Source: Chitinophagaceae bacterium UBA4411
Lineage (GTDB): Bacteria > Bacteroidota > Bacteroidia > Chitinophagales > Chitinophagaceae
Direction: 5' to 3'
Assembly: GCA_002400415.1 (NCBI GenBank)
Contig: DGQP01000001.1
Coordinates: 150,354 to 214,353 of the forward strand
Length of the DNA: 64,000 nt
The translations under genes were made by a program, and so were the position numbers. The stretch's first letter is position 1; every line of letters starts with the position of its first letter. The notes below the pieces were generated by a model. That model did not search any database. It had not been told where the DNA came from and saw nothing but the letters and a program-made list of their open reading frames with translations. Of this stretch, positions 17,807 to 26,323 are shown one piece after another.

Positions 17807-18799
17807 ATGAACTACGCAAATTTCCCAAAAGTAGAGCTGCACCTGCACCTGGATTGCAGTCTCAGCTACGAGGTGGTTAGCCAGATCAACCCGGCTATCA
17901 GTTTTGATGAGTACAGGGAGTCTTTTGTAGCCCCTCCCAAATGCACCGACCTGAAAGATTACCTGCTGCGTGCTATCAGGGGATTTGACCTGATGCAGAC
18001 CAAAGAACAATTGCGGTTAGTAACATTGGATATGTTTGAACAATTGAAAAGAGACCATATCCTTTACGCCGAGATACGCTTTGCCCCCCTCCTGCATATT
18101 GCCAAAGGATTGTCTCCGGCGGAAGTAGTGCAGACCGTTAATGATGCCGCTGCTGAAGGCATTAAGCAGACAGGTGTAATGGCCGGTTTGATACTTTGCA
18201 CACTCCGTCATCACACAGAAGAACAAAGTATGGAAACGGTGCAACTGGCAGCAGCTTTTAAAAATACAGTCGTGGTGGGTTTTGATATTGCCGGTGATGA
18301 AGCTGGTTTCCCGGTCAGCAACCATATCAGTGCTTTTGAATATGCTCATGCCAATAATATTCCCTGCACTGCCCATGCCGGTGAAGCACGGGGAGCAGAC
18401 AGCGTCTGGGAAACCCTGGATCATTTTCATCCCCTGCGGATCGGGCACGGTGTAAGAAGTTACGAGGATAAAAGATTGATTGATTTCCTGAAAGAAAAGA
18501 ATATTCACTTAGAAATTTGTCCAACCAGTAATGTCCAGACAAATATTTTTGATACGATCAAAGAACATACGGCTGATAAGATTTATAACAGCGGCGTTTC
18601 TATGAGTATCAATACGGATGCCCGTACGATCTCTGATACCACGCTTACCCGTGAATATGACCTGATGGAACAATATTTTCGATGGACAAAACAACATTTC
18701 CTGAACTGCAATCTGGCAGCCATTGAACATGCGTTTTGTAATCCTGAAACAAAAGCAATTGTCAGGGAAAAATTGCTGGCGGCTTACCAGGAAGCCTGA
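17807..18799 (+). CDS. add: Adenosine deaminase
   Basis: 330 aa from the ATG at 17807, which places the KVELHLHLD metal-binding HxH at the usual distance from the start. Upstream in-frame ATGs at 17756 and 17765 add an unconserved tail. Further active-site motifs are GFDIAGDEAGFP, the zinc-ligand segment CTAHAGEA (His, catalytic Glu region), RIGHGVR, EICPTSNVQT and the C-terminal SINTDAR (Asp ligand). It deaminates adenosine to inosine for purine salvage or catabolism. A general adenine or nucleoside deaminase is possible, but the HAGE and TSN pattern fits adenosine deaminase. Confidence 0.93.
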   Translation: MNYANFPKVELHLHLDCSLSYEVVSQINPAISFDEYRESFVAPPKCTDLKDYLLRAIRGFDLMQTKEQLRLVTLDMFEQLKRDHILYAEIRFAPLLHIAKGLSPAEVVQTVNDAAAEGIKQTGVMAGLILCTLRHHTEEQSMETVQLAAAFKNTVVVGFDIAGDEAGFPVSNHISAFEYAHANNIPCTAHAGEARGADSVWETLDHFHPLRIGHGVRSYEDKRLIDFLKEKNIHLEICPTSNVQTNIFDTIKEHTADKIYNSGVSMSINTDARTISDTTLTREYDLMEQYFRWTKQHFLNCNLAAIEHAFCNPETKAIVREKLLAAYQEA

Positions 18800-18803
18800 T
18801 ACC

Positions 18804-19055
18804 TTAGTTTTCGAATTCGGAGCTGAAGAATCCCATTTCGTAAAGAATAGAGGAAGGCGCTTTATAATTGAGCAGGGTGTTTTTAATAATACTGCTCAGC
18901 TCATACCGGCTCATAGAGAATGCAGTATTTACCAATGACAGCTTATAAGAATTGATTTTGAAATGGGCCAAACGGGCTGTTTGGGCGATATGATCATCTT
19001 CAAATAAAAATTGATCGGCAATATACGCCTGGTCGTTGTGGTAAAGTTTGTTCAT
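18804..19055 (-). CDS. Small protein of unknown function
   Basis: 83 aa, acidic-to-neutral, no membrane segment or signal. A true ATG at 19055 opens it. Its stop lies 4 nt from the convergent add stop, a spacing typical of real genes. Composition is protein-like (balanced, with YKLSLVNTAFSMSRYELSSII), suggesting a compact helical fold. No family recognised. It could be spurious, but no other gene explains this stretch. Confidence 0.5.
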   Translation of the reverse strand: MNKLYHNDQAYIADQFLFEDDHIAQTARLAHFKINSYKLSLVNTAFSMSRYELSSIIKNTLLNYKAPSSILYEMGFFSSEFEN

Positions 19056-19207
19056 ACGAACGGATATTGGTTTATCAGGATTTGGACTTTACAGTAACGG
19101 TTAAAAAGGCGGAAAATTGCCTGCCGGGCGGCTGGAAAATGAAAAGCCCGTGGATGAAACCTGTAACCGGCTCAAAACCACGGACTCTGAAGAAACGACT
19201 CTGCCGG

Positions 19208-19615
19208 TTATTTAACGTCAGCGTTGCCAGGGATCTTTTTTAAGGCTTCTGCCAGGCTGGCTCTTTCTTTGGAAATTCTGCGCCCCCGGAAGAAAAGATA
19301 AAGGTTAAAGAAAAGCATAACGCCAAGATAGATACTGAACCCGCCGATCCTGGCACTCAGTATCTCCAGCATACTGCGGCTGTCAAAAATCTCCGATGTT
19401 ATTTCCATGATGACAAGGGCAAAACCCAGGTTCAGTAAATAAAAGCCGGTTTCAAAAAGTTTGTTGGTGGATAAAGCAATATCAGACCTTCCGTGAAAGA
19501 TATCCAGCATAAACGCACGGCTGTTCCTGAAGAGTGTGTGCGCCACATACCAGGTCAGTACAATAACAATCGGGAGATAAATCAGGTAAGCGATGAAATT
19601 AAGTGAGCTGTTCAT
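19208..19615 (-). CDS. Three-helix membrane protein, paralogue of its upstream neighbour
   Basis: 135 aa with membrane helices at about 7-27, 53-73 and 90-110 and a positively charged C-terminal tail (RGRRISKERASLAEALKK). Shared pattern with the neighbouring 118-aa protein: an N-terminal helix followed by FRNSRAFMLDIFHG (neighbour FYRNGRLYILRLLKG), then a KLFETGFYLLNLGFALVIM helix (neighbour KSLLVGYYLLNLGYAALMI), then a third helix ending MLFFNLYLFF (neighbour MIHFMNMAVIFLF). The two genes are 7 nt apart and look like a tandem duplication. No known family or function. Confidence 0.78.
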   Translation of the reverse strand: MNSSLNFIAYLIYLPIVIVLTWYVAHTLFRNSRAFMLDIFHGRSDIALSTNKLFETGFYLLNLGFALVIMEITSEIFDSRSMLEILSARIGGFSIYLGVMLFFNLYLFFRGRRISKERASLAEALKKIPGNADVK

Positions 19616-19622
19616 GATCGTA

Positions 19623-19979
19623 TTATTTATGGTGTAAGGAATGAGTTTGCTTTTGACTGAAAAGAAAAATAACGGCCATATTCATAAAGTGGATCATGGC
19701 CAGTGTGAGCATGATCCTGCCAGTCATGTTGGTTATACTTACCAGCATTTCTGTGAAGCTGCTGATCGTTTTCCAGGAACGGATCATCAACGCTGCATAG
19801 CCCAGGTTGAGCAGGTAGTACCCCACCAGTAGCGATTTGTTGATAAAATCAGTCAGCTTTTCATCGCCTTTTAATAAGCGCAGAATATATAAGCGGCCAT
19901 TCCGGTAGAAAACAAAACCCACCTGAACCGTAATAAACCAGGTGATGAATAAGTAGAGGATGTATGTGAGGGTGTTCAT
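19623..19979 (-). CDS. Three-helix membrane protein, first of a paralogous pair
   Basis: 118 aa with membrane helices at about 5-27, 50-68 and 86-108. It aligns along its whole length with the 135-aa protein that follows 7 nt downstream, including the FYRNGR turn after helix 1 and GYYLLNLGYA in helix 2. The pair probably forms a hetero-oligomer in the inner membrane. It ends with a short histidine-containing tail instead of the basic tail of its partner. No enzymatic residues are evident. Upstream is a 240-bp spacer holding a long inverted repeat. Confidence 0.78.
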   Translation of the reverse strand: MNTLTYILYLFITWFITVQVGFVFYRNGRLYILRLLKGDEKLTDFINKSLLVGYYLLNLGYAALMIRSWKTISSFTEMLVSITNMTGRIMLTLAMIHFMNMAVIFLFSQKQTHSLHHK

Positions 19980-20100
19980 AACAGCGTGTTGGTGTGATAC
20001 AATCCCTTTAATTCCTCAAAGATAATCGAGCTTTCCGTATTTTCAATATTTTCTGAAAATTAATTTAAAAAAGCAGGATTCGATTAGCTTCTGGCCACAA

Positions 20101-20167
20101 AGCCACGAAGGCCAAAGCGGCGCTATGACTGTTTATCAATCCTTAGTGTCTTTGTGCCTTCGTGGCT
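20101..20167. repeat. Inverted repeat, AGCCACGAAGGC family
   Basis: AGCCACGAAGGC (20101-20112) and its perfect complement GCCTTCGTGGCT (20156-20167) enclose 43 nt. Flanks extend the resemblance: CCACAA before the left arm, and TTAGTGTCTTTGT before the right arm. This core with an ACAAAG/CTTTGT flank looks like an intergenic repeat common in Bacteroidota genomes. It lies between the membrane protein pair and the GIN lipoprotein gene. Confidence 0.65.
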
Positions 20168-20219
20168 ATAACCCTTATCCTTGCCTGAGCCCCCTTCCTG
20201 CTGCCACATTACTTACTTG

Positions 20220-20936
20220 TCAAAAAGGTTGTACCCTGCCCGAACCTGATATATGCGTGCTGATAGCCGGTGTGCCCCGGTAATAAACAGAACCACTCCC
20301 TGATATCCGGGCTTCCAGGCTTTGCAGAAGATTCACCCATATATCACCCGATCCGCTGATCTCAGCAGCGGCTTTATCTGATACCACTCCTGCCAGGTCC
20401 ATCTTCCCGCTCCCGCTGATCCTCAGAGATTGTTCTTTGATAAGACCACTGGCTATTTTGATATCACCCGATCCGCTGACCGTAGCGGTGAGTTTATCCG
20501 TTAAACTGATATGATCCGCATTAATACTGCCTGACCCGCTGACGCGAAGGTTACACGTAGTGGCACTCAGACTACCGGTCATAAAGAAATTACCGGAACC
20601 ACTCAGGTTGACCCTATCGGCAAACGGTGCACTGATTGTAATAGTAATTTCTTCGTGCGACCTGACCCGCTTACCATCTTTAATCTTGATAAGCAGTTCA
20701 TCTCCCACTTTATTTGTTTCTAAAACATCCAGAATATTCTGCTGTGCCTGCACTTCCACTTTATATACAGGATCGATCTTATAATTCACCCTCCCGCTGA
20801 TACTGACAGATACAGCTTTAAAACCGGCTACATCTCTCGTTTGGGTTACTACGGGTCCCTCTCCCACTACTTTCTCGCAGGAAGTAAAGAACAATGCGGA
20901 AAGAGCTGCTAATAATACACTACTTGTCTTTTTCAT
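20220..20936 (-). CDS. GIN-domain (DUF2807) lipoprotein
   Basis: 238 aa. Lipoprotein signal ALFFTSC (Cys20). The rest is a DUF2807/GIN beta-helix built from about eight repeats of the form SGSGxxxxxx (VSGSGSINAD, VSGSGDIKIA, ISGSGKMDLA, ISGSGDIWVN, ISGSGSVYYR, ISGSGRVQPF). The N-terminal part, TRDVAGFKAVSVSISGRV, is the usual family opening. Such proteins are abundant envelope proteins of Bacteroidota with a putative adhesive or head-domain role and no known enzymatic activity. It follows the TonB receptor gene by 125 nt on the same strand and may be in that transcript. Confidence 0.88.
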   Translation of the reverse strand: MKKTSSVLLAALSALFFTSCEKVVGEGPVVTQTRDVAGFKAVSVSISGRVNYKIDPVYKVEVQAQQNILDVLETNKVGDELLIKIKDGKRVRSHEEITITISAPFADRVNLSGSGNFFMTGSLSATTCNLRVSGSGSINADHISLTDKLTATVSGSGDIKIASGLIKEQSLRISGSGKMDLAGVVSDKAAAEISGSGDIWVNLLQSLEARISGSGSVYYRGTPAISTHISGSGRVQPF

Positions 20937-21061
20937 GGTTTGTTGTTTTTGATAATTGATAAGGTTTTATGCTATTTGATTGTTACAAAATTCACTGATG
21001 GTTGAGTTTCAGTCAAGGTCTTTTGTCATGAACTGAATTGTTCTGTTATTGAACTGCTGTA

Positions 21062-23392
21062 TCAGAACTCCACTTTATAATTCAATACGGGAATGATACC
21101 GGTTTGATACAGGTTTTTAATTTGTTCTTTGTCTTTATCATAATACTGGTTGAACAGGTTCAGGCGATTGGTCAGATTCTGTATATCCAGTGATAAGGTA
21201 CTCGTCATCTGCCTGCGGTTCCATTTGATGCTCACCCGCAGGTCGGTCCTGAAATAAGCCGGGTTTTGCAAACTATAGGCTTCTTTTTCTTTAAATACAG
21301 TATAGCCCGCCGATCTTGATGCAGCCAGGTCAATAGGCGTTGTGCGCAATCCTCCTGCACAGATTGTCCGCAGGTTCAGCCCGATCGTTTTTGATTTTCG
21401 CTCATTCACAAAATCCTTCCCGGTAATCAGGGTGATGATATAATTACCATTGAACCTTGTGTTTCGTTCCTTACCGTCTGCCGCCGTGTATTTTGACTGG
21501 TAGAACGAATTGCTGAGTGTGAGGTAAAAATGATCCTGCAGGTATCTTTCCAGTGACAACTCAACACCATAATTCTTTCCCTTTCCTTTATTCACCAATG
21601 CATCGGTGATATAATCATATTCAATATTCAGGGTGGAAACGGTGCTGCTGTCATGGGTTGCAACGGGCACATCGAAAAGCTGCTGGTAATATACTTCAGC
21701 TTTCAGCTGCATATTCTTTGCCAGCCGGTAATTGTATGACAGTATATAATGATGTGAACGGGTCAGCCCCAGGTTCCTGTTGGGCATAACTATTTCACCT
21801 GCTGGAGAAGTTGTTTGCGCAAAATAAACAGTGAGGGTCTGCACCTGGCTGTGTAATCCATAGCCTGCTGCCAGGCTGCTGCGGCTATTAATAGTCCACC
21901 TGGCAGAAAACCTCGGCTCCACAGAAGAGGTATTATTATGAGCCAGTCCCAGGTAATGCAGCCCTGCTGTCAGCGCTACTGCATCCGATGGTTTATATTG
22001 CCATTGTGCAAACAACTGCCTTGTGGCGGTACTGCCCTTGCTGTTTAGTTTTTCTTCCAGCGGATCCCCGTCATGGTCTGCTGACAGCCTGTAAAAGGTG
22101 TACCTGATCTCTTTGTTAATGAATCCGGCCCGCAGGTTCAGCCGGTTGCTGAACTTATAGTTAACGGTGGTATTGAATAAAAGGTTTTGGGTTATAAATT
22201 TTTCCCGGTGTGATTCTGTTAATGAAAAATCATCTTCGGTAAAATCTTCGTTATAGGCGAGCCTGGTTGCCGAAATTCCAATACCCGTATTGATCTTTAA
22301 TTTACTCCCCACCAGCAGCGAGTGAGTAATGCCACTCATCCCCGTATTGGAAATAAACGTTGAAACATAGCGGTCTCCCCGGCTTTCCCATTTGGAAGAA
22401 TCTTTTTCCGGCTGGTAATCCTGGTCGCTTAAACCTCCAAAACCAAAAATGGTAAAGCTCCCTGACTTTTTGGTGGGAAGGAAAATATTGCAGGAAATAT
22501 CCTGGAAATTGGTCATGTTATCATTGGGCAGCACACCGATCTTTCCCAGCAATGAAAGAGTTGAATACCGGTAATTAACCAAATAGGACCCTTTATAATT
22601 TTTAGAGAAAGGTCCTTCTGCAGAAGCATTCAGCCCCAGCACACCTGCCTGCAGGGAAAATTCTTTTCTCTCATTATTCCCTTTTCTCAGTCTCAGGTCA
22701 AATACCCCGCTCAGTGCATTCCCATACTCGGCTGCAAAAGCGGAAGTCACAAAATCTGAATTGGCCAATAACTGGGAGCTGAGAATAGAGATACCACCCC
22801 CGCTTAACCCGGGCTGGCTGAAATGGTTGGGAGAGGGAATATCCATCCCTTCCATTTTCCATAACAAACCGGTGGGTGAATTGCCGCGGATAATAATATT
22901 ATTATTTCCGTCATCATTGGCCATTACACCGGGAAAAGATGCAGCCATACGTAATGGATCATTTACCGCCGCTGCGTATTTCTGTGTTTCCTCCACTGTA
23001 AAAGCTCTTGCACTGACGGCACTCATATCATTGAGTGGCCTGTTCTTTTTGCTATTGGCTTTAAGAATCACTTCGCTTTCCGTACGTACCAATACTTCCA
23101 GCGGAACTGTCAATACCGTTTCCTTGCCGGAATTAATGACAATATTATCCAGTACTGCTTCTTTAAAGCCGGAGAAACTGATTGTAATCCGGTAAGTTCC
23201 GACCGGAAGATTTTTAAACCTGAACGTTCCGTTTGCATCAGTGATCACCGACTGGTCACCGATCGTTACAGTTGCTCCCGGCAGCGGTTGTTGTAAGACC
23301 TGGTCTGTAACAGTACCCCTGAGTTGCCGGGTAAACTGCGCTTTTGTGACCAGCGTTAAAAAGGATAAGGCGATAAGAAAACAAATCTTCAT
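21062..23392 (-). CDS. TonB-dependent outer membrane receptor with carboxypeptidase-like N-domain
   Basis: 776 aa. Signal peptide (1-18), CarboxypepD_reg-like beta-sandwich (LRGTVTDQVLQQPLPGATV, about 24-108), plug domain (about 115-235, NNNIIIRGNSPTGLLWKMEGMDI in two pieces, then AAEYGNALSGVFDL), and a barrel ending in the aromatic LNYKVEF. It has no STN domain and no SusD partner. It is the last large gene of a sigma/FecR/STN-protein locus on the same strand, so it is likely induced through that pathway. Its ligand is unknown. A perfect 10-bp inverted repeat lies directly ahead of the ATG, in the presumed leader. Confidence 0.93.
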   Translation of the reverse strand: MKICFLIALSFLTLVTKAQFTRQLRGTVTDQVLQQPLPGATVTIGDQSVITDANGTFRFKNLPVGTYRITISFSGFKEAVLDNIVINSGKETVLTVPLEVLVRTESEVILKANSKKNRPLNDMSAVSARAFTVEETQKYAAAVNDPLRMAASFPGVMANDDGNNNIIIRGNSPTGLLWKMEGMDIPSPNHFSQPGLSGGGISILSSQLLANSDFVTSAFAAEYGNALSGVFDLRLRKGNNERKEFSLQAGVLGLNASAEGPFSKNYKGSYLVNYRYSTLSLLGKIGVLPNDNMTNFQDISCNIFLPTKKSGSFTIFGFGGLSDQDYQPEKDSSKWESRGDRYVSTFISNTGMSGITHSLLVGSKLKINTGIGISATRLAYNEDFTEDDFSLTESHREKFITQNLLFNTTVNYKFSNRLNLRAGFINKEIRYTFYRLSADHDGDPLEEKLNSKGSTATRQLFAQWQYKPSDAVALTAGLHYLGLAHNNTSSVEPRFSARWTINSRSSLAAGYGLHSQVQTLTVYFAQTTSPAGEIVMPNRNLGLTRSHHYILSYNYRLAKNMQLKAEVYYQQLFDVPVATHDSSTVSTLNIEYDYITDALVNKGKGKNYGVELSLERYLQDHFYLTLSNSFYQSKYTAADGKERNTRFNGNYIITLITGKDFVNERKSKTIGLNLRTICAGGLRTTPIDLAASRSAGYTVFKEKEAYSLQNPAYFRTDLRVSIKWNRRQMTSTLSLDIQNLTNRLNLFNQYYDKDKEQIKNLYQTGIIPVLNYKVEF

Positions 23393-23400
23393 GTTCTTCT

Positions 23401-23436
23401 TTGTTGTAGTTGATTAATGGTTTTATACTACAACAA
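23401..23436 (-). promoter_or_regulatory. Hairpin in the leader of the TonB receptor gene
   Basis: TTGTTGTAGT (23401-23410) and ACTACAACAA (23427-23436) form a perfect 10-bp stem with a 16-nt loop, 8 nt upstream of the receptor ATG on the minus strand and after the stop of the STN gene. It is low in GC and lacks a T-run beyond it, so a protein-binding or mRNA-level control site is more likely than a terminator. Confidence 0.5.
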
Positions 23437-23472
23437 CTGAAGTATTTGCCACCCCTACCCGTTAACAAAATT

Positions 23473-25308
23473 TTAGAAGAAGTTGATGCCGGCATTCCAG
23501 CCAAACCAGCCTTTCACTTTATTGCTGAACTTATACGTTGAATACCCAGATGGCGGAACCGGGAACCGGTAGCCGCTTATCCCGGCCGGCTGATCAGATA
23601 AGTGTATATTAAATGAAGGCCCGGCGAAAAGCGAGACATATTTATTGAGTTTTACATTCAGGTTCAGCTGAAACCTGTTAAGGATGTTGGTATAATCCCA
23701 GGAACCGAGATAAAGGTATTGCGAACTCAGTTCAGGATTCAGCGTCAGTGATTTTCTTTTATTCAATGAAAGCTCGCTGCCGAGGCCATAACCAAAACCA
23801 TACACTTTGGCTGAATCACTCACATTCACACCCGCCATCAGGATGCTGTATAATTTAGCATTCCCGGTTTTGAAAGCAGCATTCACATTCATGATTTCAT
23901 TGGTTGAAAGGCTGAGTTTATGATATCCTTTCAGTACAATATTGATCAGCCCGATACTATAGCCTTCTGATGTGTCACAAATATTGATGAGACCAAACTG
24001 TACACCTTTCAATTTTTTTGTATAGTTAAATACACCGGATATCTGCACACCGTTAATCTCTTTGTTACTGAAATTAAGTACACCGGCGATCTGTACGCCA
24101 CTTACCTTTTTCCGGGAAAAATTTCCCACACCACTTACCTGTACGCCCTTTACACTATCGGTGACATGATTATAAACGCCTGCCAGCTGGAATCCCGTGA
24201 AATTGCCTCTCACCACATTATTAACACCTGCTGCCTGGAAAGCTTTCACTGTATCCAGCACCATGTTATTAATCCCTGCTATCTGAACACCCTTTACTTC
24301 ACCACCTACGGCATTGAACAGACCGGCTGCCTGGAAATACTTTACTTCATTCTTGTTGATATTAAACAAGCCCCCGATCTCCATACCTTTGGTACCGGCC
24401 GTATAACCTCCCAGTGCATTCAGGGAAAAATTATTGACGACCTGTCCGCCCATCCTGCCATGAGAACCCAAACCAGGAACAAAAGAAAATTGGAAGGGAC
24501 GGGTGGTAAAAAACTTTTTCAGGTTCAGGCTTTGCACTTTCTGTTTGGCTGATAAAAGAAACCGCCCCATGCCGGTACGTTCCACTTTAATAGAATCGTT
24601 TTTGACAATACTATTAATCGTATTAATTGTGTCGGTTGGCTTTTCATCCCGTACCGAATCGGTGAGCAGGTAATCTTCCGGGCTGATGATAACCCGGTCC
24701 TGCTCCCTGTCCAACGGCATCATGGTTATCGTTAGTTCCTGGCTGAGACGCGGCTGAATAACAATGGACGTATCTTCATAAAATTCTTTGCTGATAGTAA
24801 GGGTGGCTGTACTTGCCTTACTGCTTTTCAGTTTTAGTTTAAAAAAACCTTCAGGATCAGTTAATGCAGATACCAATTGTCTTTTTTCGTAAACAGTTGC
24901 TTCGTTGATCGCTGTGCCGGATTGTTCATCGTACACATGACCGCTTACGGCATATATTCTTTCTTCCACCAGCGCCTTATTCGTCACAATCGTCATCCGT
25001 ATCGGTGCCCGGCGGATAATGATATAGTTACCGCTTTCCCTGAATTCATAGGACGTATTGAACAGGAGGCTCAATACTTCTTTCACCGTTTTGTTACGGG
25101 CATTTAATGTTACCAGGCTGTCTTTCTTTATGATATTCGAATTGTACGAAAAATAGAAATCACCTTTATTGCTGAGTATCTCCAGCACATTATCTAACCG
25201 CTGCCGGTTTACCTCCAGGGAGATGTTTTTTGATAAAAGATTTTGTCCCGCGCATTCAAAACTTACTAAAAGCAGCACCAGCCCACTCAAAAACGTTCCG
25301 TATCTCAT
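23473..25308 (-). CDS. STN-domain protein with LA_2272-like 16-residue surface repeats
   Basis: 611 aa from the ATG at 25308, which opens a clean signal peptide (MRYGTFLSGLVLLLV). A TTG at 25329 overlapping the fecR stop is the alternative start. Domains: STN (about 25-100, ISLEVNRQRLDNVLEILS, FYFSYNSNIIKKDSLVTL), carboxypeptidase-regulatory-like (about 117-195), linker, then about nine 16-residue repeats (about 322-458) of the form VKGVQIAGINN, as in LA_2272 surface-repeat proteins, and a beta-rich C-terminus ending in Phe, probably a membrane barrel. STN domains normally sit on TonB receptors and contact FecR. Here STN is on a separate predicted outer-membrane protein between fecR and the receptor gene. 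Confidence 0.85.
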   Translation of the reverse strand: MRYGTFLSGLVLLLVSFECAGQNLLSKNISLEVNRQRLDNVLEILSNKGDFYFSYNSNIIKKDSLVTLNARNKTVKEVLSLLFNTSYEFRESGNYIIIRRAPIRMTIVTNKALVEERIYAVSGHVYDEQSGTAINEATVYEKRQLVSALTDPEGFFKLKLKSSKASTATLTISKEFYEDTSIVIQPRLSQELTITMMPLDREQDRVIISPEDYLLTDSVRDEKPTDTINTINSIVKNDSIKVERTGMGRFLLSAKQKVQSLNLKKFFTTRPFQFSFVPGLGSHGRMGGQVVNNFSLNALGGYTAGTKGMEIGGLFNINKNEVKYFQAAGLFNAVGGEVKGVQIAGINNMVLDTVKAFQAAGVNNVVRGNFTGFQLAGVYNHVTDSVKGVQVSGVGNFSRKKVSGVQIAGVLNFSNKEINGVQISGVFNYTKKLKGVQFGLINICDTSEGYSIGLINIVLKGYHKLSLSTNEIMNVNAAFKTGNAKLYSILMAGVNVSDSAKVYGFGYGLGSELSLNKRKSLTLNPELSSQYLYLGSWDYTNILNRFQLNLNVKLNKYVSLFAGPSFNIHLSDQPAGISGYRFPVPPSGYSTYKFSNKVKGWFGWNAGINFF

Positions 25309-25321
25309 CACTCTTATTGAA

Positions 25322-26323
25322 TTATTCAAGGATTATTTTATCGCCTGTCTTTGTTACCTTAATATTAAAGGTCAGCCGGATCACTTCCAGCACCTGGTCC
25401 AATGATTCATTGACAAAAGTGGTATTCATCGGCAGGCTCCTGAGTTCAGCCCTCCCGATTTCGATATTGGTTCCGTAAGCTTCATTCAGCACATCCACTA
25501 ATTTCCAGAGCGGGGTACCATCACATATAAATTCTTTAGTGCGGTAATAATTATACAGTTGATCGCTTACAACCTGTTTCTCAGCCATCGCCGTATCAGC
25601 AGCACCGGTCACGATTTTTTCCCCGGCCTTCAGTTCAACCGTTTTACCATTTTGAGTAACTCTTACAATACCTGTTTCCACCACCACTTCTGTTTTGCCG
25701 TCATGACTTTTAATATTGAAAGAAGTACCCACGACTGTTACCTGCACATCATTCACAGCAATCACAAAGGGTTTTTTCTTATCAGGGGTCACGCTAAAGA
25801 AAGCCTCTCCTTTTAAATTAACTTTTCTTTTATCTCCTTTGAATGCTGACGGATAGCTGATGGAAGAATTTTTATTCAGTACCACCACCGACCCGTCAGG
25901 CAAAGTATCATTCAATACCTGCTGTTGTGTTTGCACCAGCAGCTCTTTCACAGGTGCATCCCTGTTGAATAAGCTATAGCCCAGCCATCCCAGGCTAACC
26001 AATACTATAACCGCTGCCGCCACTTTCATCCGGTGGAAATGACTGCGTTGTTCAGTTATCTTGCTTTCTTCCTTGTTGCTGATCCGATCCTGGAATTTTT
26101 CCCAGGCCTTACCCGTATCCACCGCAGACACAGCTGCCAGTTGCAGACTGCTTTCCCATATTTTTTTTAACTGGTTGTAATATGCATAATTAGCCGGGTC
26201 CTCAGCCAGCCATTGCTGCACCAGTTGCTGTTCAACTGCATTGGTTTCTCCCAGCAGTTGCTTTACCAGCAGGTCATCATTAATATGGTAAAATTTTTCT
26301 TCCAGGGTGTTAGTATTAAAAAT
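25322..26323 (-). CDS. FecR-family anti-sigma factor with no normal start codon
   Basis: About 333 aa if started at an ATT at 26323. The first ATG/GTG/TTG in this frame is a GTG at 26221, which would remove most of the conserved N-terminal sigma-binding domain. Upstream of that GTG the frame still encodes family-like sequence (INDDLLVKQLLGETNAVEQQ), continuous back to a TAA inside the sigma gene. Other features: DUF4880-like WLAEDPANYAYYNQLKKIWESS, one membrane helix (VAAAVIVLVSLGWLGYSLF), the FecR domain (LPDGSVVVLNKNSSISYP, VKLNGEAFF-like, VVGTSFNI) and a C-terminal DUF4974 (TNIEIG, NTTFVNESLDQVL). It holds the sigma factor inactive and relays the outer-membrane signal. Confidence 0.88.
   Translation of the reverse strand: MFNTNTLEEKFYHINDDLLVKQLLGETNAVEQQLVQQWLAEDPANYAYYNQLKKIWESSLQLAAVSAVDTGKAWEKFQDRISNKEESKITEQRSHFHRMKVAAAVIVLVSLGWLGYSLFNRDAPVKELLVQTQQQVLNDTLPDGSVVVLNKNSSISYPSAFKGDKRKVNLKGEAFFSVTPDKKKPFVIAVNDVQVTVVGTSFNIKSHDGKTEVVVETGIVRVTQNGKTVELKAGEKIVTGAADTAMAEKQVVSDQLYNYYRTKEFICDGTPLWKLVDVLNEAYGTNIEIGRAELRSLPMNTTFVNESLDQVLEVIRLTFNIKVTKTGDKIILE

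Noticed and set aside
19148..19183. CCGTGG/CCACGG hairpin upstream of the small membrane gene run
   Set aside because: Only 6 bp with a 24-nt loop and no T-run; likely chance.
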